A stretch of 11,218 nt of DNA, taken from NCBI GenBank assembly GCA_018714545.1, contig DVNG01000091.1, forward strand, positions 1-11,218, in the 5' to 3' direction. Below are positions 1 through 5,172 of the stretch, one piece after another (position 1 is the first letter of the stretch; each line of letters starts with the position of its first letter). The position numbers and the translations under genes were made by a program. The notes under the pieces are model-generated. The model saw only the letters and a program-made list of their open reading frames with translations, had not been told where the DNA came from and searched no databases. This DNA is from Limousia pullorum (GTDB taxonomy: Bacteria; Bacillota; Clostridia; Oscillospirales; Acutalibacteraceae).

Positions 1-355
1 TTATTTCATATATTCCCGGTTTAAGCTGTTTTGTTTTCTCATTTTGGAATATCATTTTTTCAATATCGTAAACGAACATTTTGCCGTCGCCGATTTTTCC
101 TGTGTAGAGAGCCTTTCTGGCTGTATCCAGCACAAGCTGTACCGGAACCTTGCTTACAACAATCTCTACCTTGATTTTCGGAAGCAAACTCATATCCATT
201 TCAACACCTCGGTAGAAGTGTGATGCGCCCTTCTGCGTTCCGCATCCCAGTACATTTGTCACCGTTATACCGGTAATTCCTATGGAGTTTAAAGCATGCA
301 TAAGCTCGTTTAACTTGTTCTGACGTGTGATTATGCTTATCTTTGTAAGCTTGTA
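1..355 (-). other. PII (GlnB/GlnK-like) domain at the C-terminus of the Amt fusion
   Basis: From codon 456 onward (YKLTKISIITRQNKLNELMH) the translation is a PII domain. It shows the T-loop region GTQKGASHFYRGVEMDMSLL and the nucleotide-binding B-loop YTGKIGDGKMFVYDI. PII proteins normally bind the cytoplasmic face of Amt channels and gate them according to ATP/ADP and 2-oxoglutarate. Here the regulator is covalently attached. The residue matching the uridylylated Tyr51 of enterobacterial PII is Met (RGVEM), while the FYRG tyrosine is kept, so uridylylation is unlikely. After FVYDIEKM the tail no longer resembles the usual RIRTGE ending. The stop codon lies beyond the left edge. Confidence 0.88.
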
Positions 356-1456
356 ATCCGCTCCCGGGTCGGCGTAATCCACCAATTCAGCGGGAGCCTG
401 TTCTGCGCCCATAGAGGAAACAGTAACCTTAGGAAGAGTCTGAGGAACATCACCTGTGTTGTCAAAGGTGATAAAGTCTGCGTAACTGCTTTCAATGCCG
501 TGTTCTCTTATATCAAGTCCGGCAATCTCCTCATCCTCGGAAACTCTAAGTCCCATTGTGTGCTTGATAACCTGGAAAACAACTGTCATTGTAACGGCAA
601 CCCAAGCGATAACCGCAGCCATTCCAAGAAGCTGAACTCCCAAAAGGTGGAAGCCGCCCCCTGTGAAAAGTCCAAGACCCTCTGTTCCTGTTCCGTCTGA
701 GAAAAGACCTACGCAAATTGTACCCAATGCGCCGTTAAGTCCGTGAACACCTACAGCACCTACAGGGTCATCTATTTTCAAAACCTTGTCGATAAATTCA
801 ATGCCAAAAACAACCACAAAGCCTGCGATAATTCCGATTATTGCAGCGGACACAGGTGAAACTGTGTCACAGCTTGCTGTGATAGCCACAAGACCTGCCA
901 AGGTTCCGTTGAGTGTCATGGAAATATCAGGCTTTTTGTAGCGTATCCATGTGATGAGAAGCACGGCGCAGGAAGAAACAGCCGCCGCAAGGTTTGTGTT
1001 TACAAAGATTTTTCCGGCTGTAACAACGGCTTCGCCCTCCATTGAAACGGTGGAAGCTCCGTTGAAGCCGAACCAGCAGAACCAAAGAATAAACACGCCC
1101 AATGCGCCCAATGTAAGGCTGTGTCCCGGAATAGCCTTTGCCTTTCCGTTTTTGTCGTACTTTCCGATACGTGGGCCGAGAATAAGTGCGCCCACAAATG
1201 CTGCAACTCCGCCAACCATATGTACAGCTGTTGAGCCGGCGAAATCATGAAATCCCAGCTGTGAAAGCCAGCCGCCGCCCCATATCCAGTGGCCGGAAAT
1301 AGGATAGATTAAAAGGCTAATAACAAAGCTGTAAACGCAGTATGCGGAAAACTTTGTTCTCTCTGCCATTGCTCCGGAAACGATAGTTGCGGCAGTTGCG
1401 CAGAAAACCGTCTGGAATATGAGAAAAGCGTAAAAGGGAACGCCGTCGGGAAGCAT

Positions 1457-1459
1457 TTA
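1457..1459 (-). other. In-frame TAA with immediate downstream ATG inside amt
   Basis: On the minus strand the frame reads ...AAC TAC GGA ACC TAA ATG CTT CCC GAC. The stop falls between TM2 and the conserved LPDGVPFYAF start of the TM3 region. The ATG at 1456-1454 could restart translation. Its only Shine-Dalgarno-like sequence is a GGA 6 nt upstream (GGAACCTAAATG), which is weak. A restarted product would lack TM1 and TM2, which are essential to the Amt fold unless the two pieces assemble. Confidence 0.9.
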
Positions 1460-1802
1460 GGTTCCGTAGTTAGCCTCTTCGGCAATTCCTCCGATACTTC
1501 CGATAAAAGCTCCTGTTCCTCCGAACATAAGCCCAAAACCAACAATCCAAAAAGCGGGAGTACCTATACAGAAATCCATAAGGTTTTTCATGATTATGTT
1601 TCCCGCATTCTTGGCTCGGGTAAAACCGGTTTCAACCATAGCAAAACCCGCCTGCATGAAGAACACCAAAGCCGCTCCCACAAGCACCCATATGGTGTTC
1701 AATGCTGAAAATTCACCCATAATAATTCCTCCTCTTTATCCGCCGAAACTAAGCGGACTTTTTATAACAAAAAGTATCTTTAATACTCTTTATTTCTAAA
1801 AT

Positions 1803-1843
1803 AAAAAAGGTGCGGATTGCCCATGGACAAAAACCGCACCTTT
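1803..1843 (-). terminator. Intrinsic terminator in the amt leader (attenuator)
   Basis: Arms AAAGGTGCGG (1843-1834) and CCGCACCTTT (1815-1806) pair perfectly over 10 bp around an 18-nt loop. The hairpin is followed on the minus strand by TTTTTTATTTT. It lies about 85 nt upstream of the amt start codon and downstream of the amt promoter, so it would stop amt transcription unless antiterminated. Its 5' arm is shared with the second hexaloop hairpin (1834-1847), so the two structures exclude each other. Confidence 0.8.
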
Positions 1844-1880
1844 GCGAAAAAAGGGAAATAAGCCGAGCCACGCTGCTCGG
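1834..1880 (-). promoter_or_regulatory. Candidate ANTAR-type two-hairpin antiterminator upstream of amt
   Basis: Hairpin P1 has arms CCGAGC (1880-1875) and GCTCGG (1868-1863) closing hexaloop AGCGTG. After a 15-nt linker, hairpin P2 has arms TCGC (1847-1844) and GCGG (1837-1834) closing hexaloop AAAGGT. Both loops have A at position 1 and G at position 4. P2 uses the bases that form the 5' arm of the following terminator. ANTAR regulators (NasR, EutV, AmiR) bind exactly such paired hexaloop hairpins and prevent terminator formation, often at nitrogen-related genes. The match is by eye. P2 is short (3 GC pairs plus one GU), and no ANTAR gene lies in the window. Confidence 0.6.
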
Positions 1881-1892
1881 ATGTAAGGAAGT

Positions 1893-1935
1893 AAAAATAA
1901 AAAAGACGCTTCGGAAACATTTCCAAAGCGCCTTT
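1893..1935 (-). terminator. Strong hairpin terminator directly after the amt promoter
   Basis: Arms 1935-1920 and 1917-1902 pair over 16 positions (two G-T wobbles) and are followed by TTTTTTATTTTT. Drawn with a realistic loop, the tip is hexaloop AATGTT, again with A1 and G4. It can terminate read-through from spoVAE, whose stop is about 60 nt upstream. However, it also lies about 8 nt after the predicted amt transcription start, so amt transcripts must pass through it. It may therefore be a second attenuator or a stabilising 5' hairpin. Confidence 0.75.
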
Positions 1936-1949
1936 GCTTTACACACACG

Positions 1950-1977
1950 ATTATACTCAGAATTTTTATTTTGTCAA
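1950..1977 (-). promoter_or_regulatory. Consensus sigma-A-type promoter for amt
   Basis: Minus-strand TTGACA (1977-1972), a 16-nt spacer and TATAAT (1955-1950) match the housekeeping consensus exactly. Transcription would start near 1943, giving a leader of about 220 nt before the amt ATG. The leader also includes small AT-rich hairpins and a TCCGC/GCGGA stem (1757-1739) just upstream of the ribosome binding site. No other minus-strand gene lies between this promoter and amt. Confidence 0.8.
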
Positions 1978-1996
1978 GTTTTTATTTTAAAAAAAT

Positions 1997-2359
1997 TTAT
2001 TTGGGACGGGAACGGAAAAATATTGACGCCAAAAGAGAAAAGAAAACTGCGGCGGTAATTCCCGCTGAACCTGCGGTCAAGGCTCCTGTGAAAATCCCGA
2101 AAAATCCCTGTTCCTCCACAGCTTTTTTTACACCTTGAGCTATGACGTTTCCAAAGCCCGAAAGGGGAACAGTGGCTCCCGCCCCGGCAAAGTCCACAAT
2201 GTAAGGGTAAATGTCCACGGCGGACAGAATCATTCCGGCTATCAAAAATCCCACCAGTATACGGGCAGGGGTGAGATTTGTTTTATCTATCAAAATCTGA
2301 CCTATAACACAGATAAGACCGCCAACCCAAAAGGCGTTTAAAAGATTAAGTATATTCAT
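1997..2359 (-). CDS. spoVAE: Stage V sporulation protein AE (SpoVAE/SpoVAEB-like)
   Basis: This encodes a 120-residue membrane protein of the SpoVA channel, which moves dipicolinic acid into the forespore and out at germination. Diagnostic stretches are FWVGGLICVIGQILIDKTNL, TPARILVGFLIAG, DFAGAGATVPLSGFGN and GIFTGALTAGSAG. About four hydrophobic segments are visible. The length is close to the roughly 116 residues of Bacillus SpoVAEB, so the gene looks complete. The start is supported by AAAGGTGA six nt before ATG. A CATAGTA sequence at 2393-2387 fits a SigG -10 pattern at a suitable distance, but I see no convincing -35. SpoVAE usually sits in an operon with spoVAC and spoVAD. Here its upstream neighbour is divergent and its downstream neighbour is amt, so it stands alone; a paralogue elsewhere is likely. 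Confidence 0.9.
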   Translation of the reverse strand: MNILNLLNAFWVGGLICVIGQILIDKTNLTPARILVGFLIAGMILSAVDIYPYIVDFAGAGATVPLSGFGNVIAQGVKKAVEEQGFFGIFTGALTAGSAGITAAVFFSLLASIFFRSRPK

Positions 2360-2410
2360 GAAATCACCTTTCTTTGATTATGTCTTTACTATGTTTTGCA
2401 TAAAACGGTC

Positions 2411-2428
2411 AAATATCCGGTGATATTT
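2411..2428. promoter_or_regulatory. Palindrome in the divergent spoVAE / scaffold-gene region, possible operator
   Basis: AAATATC-CGGT-GATATTT is a perfect 7-bp inverted repeat with a 4-nt centre. It lies 52 nt upstream of the spoVAE start and about 95 nt upstream of the -35 element of the plus-strand operon. Its right half begins a sequence repeated at 2490-2505. A dyad this size suits a dimeric repressor or activator. The AT richness lowers confidence, and I do not recognise it as a known operator. Confidence 0.3.
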
Positions 2429-2505
2429 ACTAAAATAATCATCGTTTTGGAAAATAAAGACATCATATTCAAAAATGCCATTTATAAAAGTGATATTTTG
2501 TAAAA
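2420..2505 (+). repeat. Direct repeat pair GTGATATTTNNTAAAA
   Basis: The 16-nt units at 2420-2435 and 2490-2505 agree at 14 of 16 positions and start 70 nt apart, close to seven helical turns. The second copy ends 16 nt before the -35 of the promoter at 2522. Two regulator sites upstream of the Fe-S scaffold operon are possible, although part of the similarity could be AT-rich background. Confidence 0.35.
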
Positions 2506-2521
2506 ATACATTAAAAAACTA

Positions 2522-2550
2522 TTGATAAAAAGGAAAAAAAGCTTTATAAT
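2522..2550 (+). promoter_or_regulatory. Sigma-A-type promoter for the scaffold-GGGtGRT operon
   Basis: TTGATA (2522-2527), a 17-nt spacer and TATAAT (2545-2550) are nearly consensus. The predicted start near 2557 gives a leader of about 50 nt to the ATG at 2609. No terminator or new promoter is visible between the two genes downstream, so they should share this promoter. Confidence 0.75.
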
Positions 2551-2608
2551 TAGGTTGTATGAGTGGGTAATTTCAGCTCAAACAATTAAATTGAAAGGAG
2601 TAGTACCT

Positions 2609-3301
2609 ATGAATTATTCCCATGAAGTGGAAAAAATGTGTACTGTAACAAAAGGACCTCATCATGGTCCCGCCCCAATTCCTGAAGAGGGCAAATGGGT
2701 TAAGTCCTATGAAATCAAAGATATCTCCGGTCTTTCTCACGGTGTGGGCTGGTGCGCACCTCAGCAGGGCGCATGTAAGCTTACCCTTAACGTAAAAGAC
2801 GGTATTGTTGAGGAAGCTCTTGTTGAAACACTCGGTTGCTCAGGTATGACACACTCCGCAGCTATGGCTGCTGAAATTCTCCCTGGCAAGACATTGCTCG
2901 AGTGCCTTAACACAGACCTCGTTTGCGACGCTATCAACACTGCTATGAAGAACATCTTCGAGCAGCTCGCATACGGCAGAAGCCAGACAGCTTTCTCCGA
3001 GGGCGGACTTCCTATCGGCGCAGGCCTTGAGGACTTGGGTAAGGGACTTCGTTCACAGGTTGGTACCATGTTCAGCACTAAGGAAAAAGGCGTTCGTTAC
3101 ATGGAAATGGCTGAGGGCTATGTTCTTAAGACAGCTCTCGACGAGAACAACGAGGTTATCGGTTATCAGTTCGTTAAGCTCGGCAAGATGATGGAGGATA
3201 TCCGTCACGGTGTAGATCCAAAAGAAGCATATGAAAAGAATATCGGTCAGTATGGTCGCTTCGACGGTGCGGCTAAATACATCGACCCACGTGAAGAATA
3301 A
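2609..3301 (+). CDS. NifU_N/IscU-type iron-sulfur cluster assembly scaffold protein
   Basis: A 230-residue cytoplasmic protein of the NifU N-terminal-like scaffold family found in clostridia, expected to hold nascent Fe-S clusters for transfer to client proteins. Cysteines at 11, 49 (GWCAP), 56 (GACK), 77 (LGCSGM), 99 and 106 include candidates for the three IscU-type cluster ligands. It is longer than IscU (about 130 residues), with a C-terminal extension (residues 150-230) of unclear role. The ATG at 2609 is preferred because AAAGGAG sits 8 nt before it; the open frame extends 29 codons further upstream, but that stretch overlaps the promoter. The stop is followed 21 nt later by the GGGtGRT gene, with which it probably forms an operon. 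Codon choice is strongly biased, suggesting high expression. No desulfurase gene is nearby, so the role in assembly is inferred from the family. Confidence 0.85.
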   Translation: MNYSHEVEKMCTVTKGPHHGPAPIPEEGKWVKSYEIKDISGLSHGVGWCAPQQGACKLTLNVKDGIVEEALVETLGCSGMTHSAAMAAEILPGKTLLECLNTDLVCDAINTAMKNIFEQLAYGRSQTAFSEGGLPIGAGLEDLGKGLRSQVGTMFSTKEKGVRYMEMAEGYVLKTALDENNEVIGYQFVKLGKMMEDIRHGVDPKEAYEKNIGQYGRFDGAAKYIDPREE

Positions 3302-3322
3302 TTGGTAAGGGAGGACTTAATT

Positions 3323-4333
3323 ATGGCTAACAATGTTACTTTTGAAAGTAAGGAAAGAAGAATGCCTAAAATTGAGAAGTGCCTTGCCGAATATGGTATT
3401 GCAAGTCTTGAAGAGGCAAGAGAGCTTTGCTTGAACTGCGGCTTTGATCCAGACGCAATCGTAAAGGGCGTTCAGCCTATCGCATTTGAAAACGCATCCT
3501 GGGCTTACACACTTGGCTGCGCTGTTGCAATCAAGAAGGGTGTTAAGACTGCTGCTGAGGCTGCTGAGGCTATCGGTATCGGTCTTGAGGCTTTCTGTAT
3601 CCCTGGTTCTGTTGCAGAGCAGAGAGCTGTTGGTCTTGGCCACGGTAACCTGGGCGCAATGCTCCTTAAGGATGAGACAAAGTGCTTCGCATTCCTCGCA
3701 GGTCACGAGAGCTTCGCAGCTGCTGAGGGTGCTATCGGTATCGCAAGAAATGCTAACAAGGCAAGAAAAGAACCTCTCAGAGTTATTCTTAACGGTCTTG
3801 GCAAGGATGCCGCTTACATCATCGCCAGAATTAACGGCTTTACATATGTAAAGACAGAATTTGACTACTTCACCAGCGAACTCAAAATCGTAAGCGAGAC
3901 AGCTTTCTCCAACGGTGAAAGAGCTGCTGTTCGCTGCTACGGCGCAGACGACGTTCGTGAAGGCGTTGCTATCATGCAGCACGAGAACGTTGGCGTTTCC
4001 ATCACAGGTAACTCAACTAACCCAACAAGATTCCAGCACCTTGTTGCAGGCACATACAAGAAGTGGGCTATCGAAAACGGTAAAGCATACTTCTCAGTTG
4101 CCAGCGGCGGCGGCACAGGACGTACACTCCACCCAGATAACATGGGCGCAGGTCCTGCTTCCTATGGTCTTACAGACTCTATGGGCCGTATGCACGGTGA
4201 CGCTCAGTTTGCAGGTTCTTCTTCTGTTCCTGCTCACGTTGAGATGATGGGTCTTATCGGTATGGGCAACAACCCAATGGTTGGCGCAACAGTTGCATGC
4301 GCAGTTGCTGTTTACGAGGGACTTAATAAATAA
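3323..4333 (+). CDS. GGGtGRT protein (family of unknown function)
   Basis: A 336-residue protein that carries the name-giving motif SGGGTGRTLHPDNMGAGPAS at about 261-280. Other conserved-looking stretches are CIPGSVAEQRAVGLGHGNLG (92-111), FLAGHESFAAAEGAIGIARN (124-143) and SITGNSTNPTRFQHLVAGTY (226-245). Cysteines at 36 and 39 form a CLNC pair that could bind metal or a cluster. There is no signal peptide or membrane segment, so it should be cytoplasmic. ATG 3323 is chosen for GGGAGGA 7 nt upstream; the frame also has a TTG at 3302 without a ribosome binding site. Codon bias is as strong as in the scaffold gene before it. The family occurs next to NifU-like genes in clostridia, and the glycine-rich motif could bind a nucleotide or phosphate. 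Its biochemical role is not known to me. Confidence 0.88.
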   Translation: MANNVTFESKERRMPKIEKCLAEYGIASLEEARELCLNCGFDPDAIVKGVQPIAFENASWAYTLGCAVAIKKGVKTAAEAAEAIGIGLEAFCIPGSVAEQRAVGLGHGNLGAMLLKDETKCFAFLAGHESFAAAEGAIGIARNANKARKEPLRVILNGLGKDAAYIIARINGFTYVKTEFDYFTSELKIVSETAFSNGERAAVRCYGADDVREGVAIMQHENVGVSITGNSTNPTRFQHLVAGTYKKWAIENGKAYFSVASGGGTGRTLHPDNMGAGPASYGLTDSMGRMHGDAQFAGSSSVPAHVEMMGLIGMGNNPMVGATVACAVAVYEGLNK

Positions 4334-4374
4334 GCCAAAAATTCGTTTTTTAGCTTTTCAATTTAATTAAACAT

Positions 4375-4422
4375 TCAGGCACATTATTTTGGACTTTTCC
4401 TCTATAGTGTGCCTGATTTTTT
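4375..4422 (+). terminator. Intrinsic terminator of the scaffold-GGGtGRT operon
   Basis: TCAGGCACA (4375-4383) pairs with TGTGCCTGA (4408-4416), a perfect 9-bp stem with a 24-nt loop, followed by TTTTTTATTTTTT. It begins 42 nt after the GGGtGRT stop codon. Confidence 0.85.
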
Positions 4423-4506
4423 ATTTTTTAATATTTAACAGCGACATTTTTTTCAAAAGGATTATGGTATTATCTCCCTTATAACATTACAACAGGGTGA
4501 TTAAAA

Positions 4507-4884
4507 ATGAAATCTATTGAGGAAAACAATGCCCATTACATCTCCATTATGCACCAACGGTGTCCTCTGCGTGTTTATCTCAGCACTATTCTTTACGCCG
4601 AAACCTTTAAAAATGCCGTTTACATACACACGGACGCAGGGGTTTTTAAAACCTACATAACCTTTGAAAAGTTTTGTAAAAGTCTTTGTGACCTGCGTTT
4701 TATAGGCTGCTACAAGGGCTGCGTGGTGAACATGGACAGAGTTTCAAAAATCCACGGAGACGACTTTCTTATGGACAACGGGGAAAGGGTTCAGATAAGA
4801 AAAAGGGGAGGGACTAAGGTTAAAAAATCCTATCTTCAATACGTACTGCTTAAACAGGTTTATTTGGAAAATAAAATATCATAG
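4507..4884 (+). CDS. Standalone LytTR-type DNA-binding protein
   Basis: A 125-residue protein made almost wholly of a LytTR domain (about residues 18-115). This domain binds direct-repeat DNA in AgrA/ComE-type regulators. Visible signatures are the strand ILYAETFKNAVYIHTDAG and the characteristic FIGCYKGCVVNMDRVSKIHG (the family pattern is F.R.H+S.iVN...I). Here Cys-Tyr-Lys-Gly replaces the usual His-containing segment. A basic stretch, IRKRGGTKVKKSYLQYVLL, follows. There is no receiver domain, signal peptide or membrane segment. It is therefore either regulated by level or partner, or is the remnant of a larger regulator. The start is supported by AGGGTGA 6 nt before ATG. The gene stands alone after the operon terminator and converges with the dockerin gene at 5173. 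Codon use is less biased than in the preceding operon. Its target is unknown. Confidence 0.85.
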   Translation: MKSIEENNAHYISIMHQRCPLRVYLSTILYAETFKNAVYIHTDAGVFKTYITFEKFCKSLCDLRFIGCYKGCVVNMDRVSKIHGDDFLMDNGERVQIRKRGGTKVKKSYLQYVLLKQVYLENKIS

Positions 4885-5172
4885 TTTTAAACTTAAAATA
4901 ACTAAGACTTTTTATAAAAAATTTATCCCGAAAACACAGTAAGACCGCCACGCTTTCGCATGGCGGTCTTACCTTGTTACAAAAATGAGGGGTACAAAGT
5001 AGATTGCATTATCTACAATGAGGAGGGGTAGAACATGTAATCAGGATGCTTGCGGCTCATCCTTCTTACAGTTGTTATTATAACACAGAGCAAACAGCTT
5101 TGTGTGATTGTTTTGAAAAAAGTACTTGAAATCTTTTTAAAAACAATATTTCCCAGCTTATTTATAATTCAA
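4885..5172. other. Structured intergenic region with five inverted repeats and an RBS leading to ATG-TAA
   Basis: No credible protein gene lies here. Inverted repeats are: TAAGACCGCCA/TGGCGGTCTTA (4940-4971, 11 bp); GTAGAT/ATCTAC (4999-5016); AGGATG/CATCCT (5043-5063); ACACAGAGC/GCTTTGTGT (5083-5105, one G-T wobble); and ATTGTTTT/AAAACAAT with an inner AAAAAG/CTTTTT (5107-5147). A near repeat, AATGAGGGGTACAA (4984-4997) and AATGAGGAGGGGTAGAA (5017-5033), looks like two ribosome binding sites. The second leads to ATG at 5035 followed at once by TAA. After that stop the frame is hydrophobic for about 45 codons, to TAA near 5178. None of the hairpins has a classic T tract. The first may act as a weak bidirectional terminator for the convergent genes. 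Confidence 0.5.
4940..4971. terminator. GC-rich hairpin between convergent genes, possible bidirectional terminator
   Basis: An 11-bp perfect stem (4940-4950 with 4961-4971) closes the loop CGCTTTCGCA. It lies 55 nt after the LytTR stop. Neither strand has a real T tract: ACCTTG follows on plus and CTGTGTTTT on minus. Terminator function is therefore likely but incomplete, and it is also the nearest GC-rich stem to the dockerin gene stop at 5173. Confidence 0.45.

Larger units (their letters stand above)
1..1720 (-). pseudogene. amt: Ammonium transporter fused to PII protein, split by an in-frame TAA; 3' end outside window
   Basis: This gene encodes an Amt/MEP/Rh-family membrane channel for ammonium with a C-terminal PII signalling domain. 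The start ATG (1720-1718) has a strong GAGGAGG site 7 nt upstream. Residues 1-87 read as TM1 and TM2 (ALNTIWVLVGAALVFFMQAG, AFWIVGFGLMFG). Codon 88 is TAA (1459-1457), and the same frame resumes at once with ATG. The rest carries Amt signatures: FQTVFCATAATIVSGAMAER, GHWIWGGGWLSQLGFHDFAG, AVHMVGG (pore His), WFGFNGAS and VGVHGLNGALGT (second pore His). The Amt core ends near codon 400, a linker runs to about 455, and PII follows. No other stop occurs through base 2; the TAA at bases 3-1 is out of frame. The single lesion in an otherwise conserved frame suggests recent inactivation, a sequence error, or a split gene with reinitiation. Family identity is certain; functional state is not. Confidence 0.88.

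Noticed and set aside
1457..1459. Recoding (selenocysteine or pyrrolysine) at the amt stop
   Set aside because: The codon is TAA, which is not used for either insertion, and TAA is the normal stop in neighbouring genes.
1749..1946. Minus-strand open frame (65 codons) across the amt leader, possible leader peptide
   Set aside because: It spans the promoter-proximal terminators and hexaloop hairpins, has no good ribosome binding site and no family resemblance; RNA structure explains the region better.
2522..2608. Extended N-terminus for the scaffold protein
   Set aside because: The upstream start overlaps the -35 element and lacks a ribosome binding site, while ATG 2609 has AAAGGAG at ideal spacing.
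3540..3590. GCTGCTGAGGCT repeats as a tandem repeat element
   Set aside because: They encode an Ala/Glu-rich helix (AAEAAEA) inside the GGGtGRT protein and reflect codon bias.
3317..3982. Long minus-strand open frame (221 codons) opposite the GGGtGRT gene
   Set aside because: It is a shadow of the strongly biased codons of the real gene; its translation is Ser/Cys/Val-rich without recognisable domains and it has no ribosome binding site.
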